Shown here in pieces: positions 45,041-45,454 of a stretch of 45,454 nt of DNA. How positions within the stretch are numbered: position 1 is the stretch's first letter; each line of letters begins with the position of its first letter. The notes under the pieces were generated by a model that was given only the letters and a program-made list of their open reading frames with translations, was not told the origin of the DNA and did no database searches. Source of the stretch: Lactococcus ileimucosae (lineage in GTDB: Bacteria; Bacillota; Bacilli; Lactobacillales; Streptococcaceae); NCBI RefSeq assembly GCF_943193185.1, contig NZ_CALPDE010000018.1, positions 1 to 45,454 on the forward strand. The letters are read 5' to 3'. The position numbers and the translations under genes were made by a program.

Positions 45041-45427
45041 TCATGCCTTATGATTCAATTGAAATAAAATTGATTTTCTTGCTTGTAATTTATAGGACTT
45101 GCTTATGGGAATATAAATGTTAGACTTGTCGGAAAAATAAAGCAATAAATGGTTATTCCTTATTTCCCGAACATATTGTGCATTCACCCAAAAAGAATTA
45201 TGAACCCGCACAAGGCTTTCCCCTATTATTACAAGCAACTCTTTAATTGACAGGATTGCGCAATATTTTTCTCTGTCTGTATGAATAAATACATTTCTTT
45301 TATTTTTCTCAATATAAGCAATATCACGCAAAGGAATACTGTAGTCTACCTTGTTAAATTTAAAGCTAAATCGTTTATGAACAGCTCCTGTTAAAATGGA
45401 CAAGAAATAAAAAAATATTTCGTCCAT
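45041..45427 (-). pseudogene. Response regulator remnant: LytTR DNA-binding domain without receiver
   Basis: The frame encodes a LytTR DNA-binding domain (FKFNKVDYSIPLRDIAYIEKNKRNVFIH ... LVRVHNSFWVNAQYVREI ... IPISKSYK), the C-terminal half of AgrA/ComE-type regulators. The phosphoacceptor receiver domain that should precede it is absent. The first 15 or so residues of the open frame come from the inverted-repeat DNA at 45383-45441, not from a regulator gene. The natural gene was therefore cut near 45382. A LytTR-only protein from the ATG at 45427 is possible but has no ribosome site. Confidence 0.75.
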
Positions 45428-45454
45428 TTTAACAAGGAGCTTTTCTCATGCGTA
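45383..45454 (+). mobile_element. Probable insertion-sequence end with start of its ORF (runs off the window)
   Basis: AGCTCCTGTTAAAATGGAC (45383-45401) is repeated inverted at 45422-45441 with one extra A. It is followed by AAGGAGC, 7 nt of spacer and ATG CGT (45448-45453) reading rightwards off the window. It abuts a response regulator gene that lacks its 5' half. I could not name the IS family. The long hairpin would mask the ribosome site of the ORF in transcripts entering from outside, as known for IS10 and IS50. Confidence 0.5.

Overview
The window looks like the chromosome of a low-GC lactic acid coccus, most probably Lactococcus and within it the L. garvieae/petauri group. The evidence is the sequence character of gyrB, hemW, truB-ribF, tpiA and pcrA-tag, the HAD-hydrolase/gyrB neighbourhood seen in streptococci and lactococci, the many PTS operons, and an aspartate 4-decarboxylase-type aminotransferase. 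The species was judged by eye from protein sequences, not by a search. No rRNA, tRNA, CRISPR array or prophage was seen.

Layout. 0.3-4.6 kb: a lone RpiR-type regulator, an ECF-type S-component-like membrane protein, and a MarR - drug-efflux MFS - DUF4811 operon with a consensus promoter overlapped by a palindrome. 4.6-5.3 kb: gene-poor, with one tiny ORF and minus-strand hairpins. 5.3-6.9 kb: a large GT-C-like membrane glycosyltransferase. 6.9-10.4 kb: HAD phosphatase, a YwaF-type membrane gene broken by one amber codon, and gyrB. 10.4-11.1 kb: gene-poor. 11.1-15.7 kb: YitT-type membrane protein and GH73 glucosaminidase on the plus strand, facing hemW, a GH25 lysozyme and an EndA-type nuclease on the minus strand. 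16-17.6 kb: aspartate aminotransferase/4-decarboxylase. 17.6-22.2 kb: a UlaABC-type PTS operon with its own PRD regulator and an aldolase of the transaldolase/FSA family. 22.3-24.8 kb: a PgaC-like processive glycosyltransferase with two small membrane partners. 25-28.5 kb: tpiA, ribF, truB, a possible small gene and a VOC protein.

28.5-31.9 kb holds an Msr-like ABC-F protein behind an attenuator leader (promoter, 11-codon leader peptide, competing hairpins, terminator), then a WYL regulator divergent from a flavodoxin-fold oxidoreductase. 32-40.5 kb is one operon with a cre box: fructose/mannosylglycerate-type PTS IIBC and IIA, a GH38 alpha-mannosidase, an MFS permease, a ROK kinase and a PRD regulator. 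The mannosidase reading frame has a TGA in place of a conserved Trp codon at position 17. 40.7-43.6 kb: pcrA-tag. 43.7-45.45 kb: an AgrC/ComD-type histidine kinase preceded by a response regulator that has lost its receiver domain, next to what looks like the end of an insertion sequence.

The most rewarding items are the ABC-F attenuator, the two genes disabled by single in-frame nonsense codons (ywaF-like, mngB-like), the response regulator cut at an IS-like end whose hairpin would mask the start site of the neighbouring ORF, and several small transcription units in gaps. I found no clearly new multi-gene system; the closest candidates are the UlaA-type PTS/aldolase operon of unknown substrate and the three-gene polysaccharide cassette.
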